Position numbers and translations under genes: made by a program. Positions 5,985-6,850 of a stretch of DNA of 6,850 nt are shown here, piece by piece. The DNA comes from Bradyrhizobiaceae bacterium (GTDB lineage Bacteria; Pseudomonadota; Alphaproteobacteria; Rhizobiales; Xanthobacteraceae), in contig JAEULX010000014.1 in the NCBI GenBank assembly GCA_016793685.1, forward strand, positions 1 through 6,850, in the 5' to 3' direction. Numbering within the stretch: the stretch's first letter is position 1; every line of letters begins with the position of its first letter. Below the pieces are notes generated by a model. It was not told the DNA's origin. It saw only the letters and a program-made list of their open reading frames with translations, and did not search any database.

Positions 5985-6581
5985 ATGCACGAAGTCTTTG
6001 TAGAAGGCGGCTTAATCCGGAAGTTATGGAGCGTCGAGACGAACGCATATCGCGATCATCTGCTTCGGCTCGACGCTGAAAGCCGCCGTAATCGCTTCGG
6101 TGGCGCGATCGCCGACGAGACGATTCGAAAGTACGCCTCGATGTCGCGCGGCCCCAATGTCGTTCTCCACGGCTACTTCGTGGACGGCGTCCTGCGCGGC
6201 GTCGCCGATCTGCGCATTATCGGGCCGATCTACCGGCGCGAGGCAGAGGCCGCCTTCAGCATCGAGAAGCCGTGGCAGAGCCACGGAATCGGCTCGGCGC
6301 TGCTCGAGCGCAGCCTGCTGGCCGCGCGCAACCGCGGCATCAAGCATCTGCATGTCTCCTGCCTGACGGACAATCAGCGGATGCAGCAACTCGCCCGCAA
6401 ATTCGAAGCCGAGCTGAGCTTTGATTTCGGCACGGTGGTCGGCAAGGTGGAAAACCCGCTCCCGACGCCGCTGTCGGTCATGCGGGAGATGGTGGTCGAC
6501 GGCCACAGCTTCGCAGCCGCCTGCGTCGACTACCAGTCCCGTCTCTTCAAGCCGCCGGCAAAAGCCCTGGCGACGACATAA
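5985..6581 (+). CDS. GNAT-family N-acetyltransferase
   Basis: This 198-residue protein has the GNAT fold that moves an acetyl group from acetyl-CoA to an amine. The acetyl-CoA pyrophosphate loop (motif A) is clear: QSHGIG at 98-103 (the Q-x-x-G-x-G form), after the strand EAAFSIEK and before the helix SALLERSLLAARNRG. Motif B follows as a beta strand HLHVSCL (121-127) and a helix NQRMQQLARKF (130-140). The N-terminal LRLDAESRRNRFGG (27-40) resembles the segment seen in GNAT domains of Pat-type protein acetyltransferases, but there is no nucleotide-binding or CoA-ligase domain attached. The substrate is unknown, and so is any link with the neighbouring TCA genes. It stands alone on the plus strand, divergent from zapE, and ends before a stem-loop terminator. 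Confidence 0.9.
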   Translation: MHEVFVEGGLIRKLWSVETNAYRDHLLRLDAESRRNRFGGAIADETIRKYASMSRGPNVVLHGYFVDGVLRGVADLRIIGPIYRREAEAAFSIEKPWQSHGIGSALLERSLLAARNRGIKHLHVSCLTDNQRMQQLARKFEAELSFDFGTVVGKVENPLPTPLSVMREMVVDGHSFAAACVDYQSRLFKPPAKALATT

Positions 6582-6599
6582 TCTACAATAAAACCAAAG

Positions 6600-6623
6600 G
6601 GGTGAGCGTGCACCCGCTCACCC
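6600..6623. terminator. Stem-loop terminator between convergent genes
   Basis: GGGTGAGCG (6600-6608) pairs perfectly with CGCTCACCC (6615-6623) around TGCACC. On the plus strand it is followed by GTCTCTTCC, a weak T-run. On the minus strand it is followed by CTTTGGTTTTATTG, also T-rich. It starts 18 bases after the acetyltransferase stop and probably serves both convergent genes. Confidence 0.75.
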
Positions 6624-6674
6624 GTCTCTTCCTGTCCAGACGCCCTCCCGAAAAAATGTTCCGCCGGCTTCGTC

Positions 6675-6850
6675 TCAGCGCGAGCGCATGCGCAGCGACG
6701 GCGCGCGCTCGCTGAGCGGATACGCGGCCTCGACCACGTAAGGCCCGCCACCGACCGACGCCCGCGACGAAAACAGCACAAAGCGCGTGACCTCGAACGG
6801 CGGCGAGCGAAACGGCTGCCGGGAGCCGAGATAGTCGGCCACCTGCCGCG
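6675..6850 (-). CDS. C-terminal end of an unrecognised protein (runs off the window)
   Basis: A minus-strand frame enters from the right edge and stays open for 57 codons to TGA at 6675-6677. Codons are mostly G/C-ending, and the protein has a sensible composition with alternating hydrophobic and polar residues: FEVTRFVLFSSRAS, then GGGPYVVEAAYPLSERAP, and an Arg-rich end. I do not recognise the family. No membrane segment is seen in this part. The convergent terminator at 6600-6623 lies 51 bases past its stop, which supports it being a real gene end. Confidence 0.6.
   Translation of the reverse strand, partial: RQVADYLGSRQPFRSPPFEVTRFVLFSSRASVGGGPYVVEAAYPLSERAPSLRMRSR

Noticed and set aside
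5647..6048. Minus-strand frame of 133 codons upstream of zapE
   Set aside because: Random-like composition, overlaps the acetyltransferase start and the zapE promoter, and shows no motif.

Overview
The window reads as chromosomal DNA of a GC-rich alphaproteobacterium, most likely of the Hyphomicrobiales (Rhizobiales). The evidence is the TCA-cycle cluster mdh-sucC-sucD next to a ZapE/AFG1-type ATPase gene, the alphaproteobacterial character of these proteins, strong G/C third-position use, and a candidate promoter of the EcfG general-stress type. I cannot name the genus. I see no insertion sequence, CRISPR array, tRNA or rRNA.

Layout. At the left edge (1-470, minus strand) is the N-terminal part of a three-helix membrane sensor whose C-terminus lies outside the window. 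Its membrane domain resembles the ethylene-receptor transmembrane domain, but the copper-binding Cys is replaced by Leu. Bases 471-1029 hold no convincing protein gene. They contain the most interesting element here: a short plus-strand RNA unit with an EcfG-like promoter (GGAAC-N16-CGTT, 756-780), a hairpin with a C-rich loop (791-826) and a strong intrinsic terminator (835-868). It resembles the general-stress small RNA GsrN of Caulobacter in layout. A long GC-rich hairpin (939-972) lies between it and the end of sucD.

From 1030 to 5597 four minus-strand genes are read in the order zapE, mdh, sucC, sucD. mdh oxidises malate to oxaloacetate, and SucCD converts succinyl-CoA to succinate with formation of a nucleoside triphosphate, so the two belong to the same oxidative branch of the TCA cycle. 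sucA/sucB, which often follow sucD in this group, are not found next to it here. zapE may be read with mdh, although a candidate promoter lies just before mdh.

Bases 5598-5984 are a divergent intergenic region with a candidate zapE promoter. A 198-residue GNAT acetyltransferase follows on the plus strand (5985-6581). It converges on the C-terminal end of an unrecognised minus-strand gene (6675-6850, running off the right edge), with a stem-loop terminator (6600-6623) between them.

The core metabolic genes are ordinary and intact. The novelty lies in the sucD-sensor intergenic region and in the altered ethylene-receptor-like sensor.
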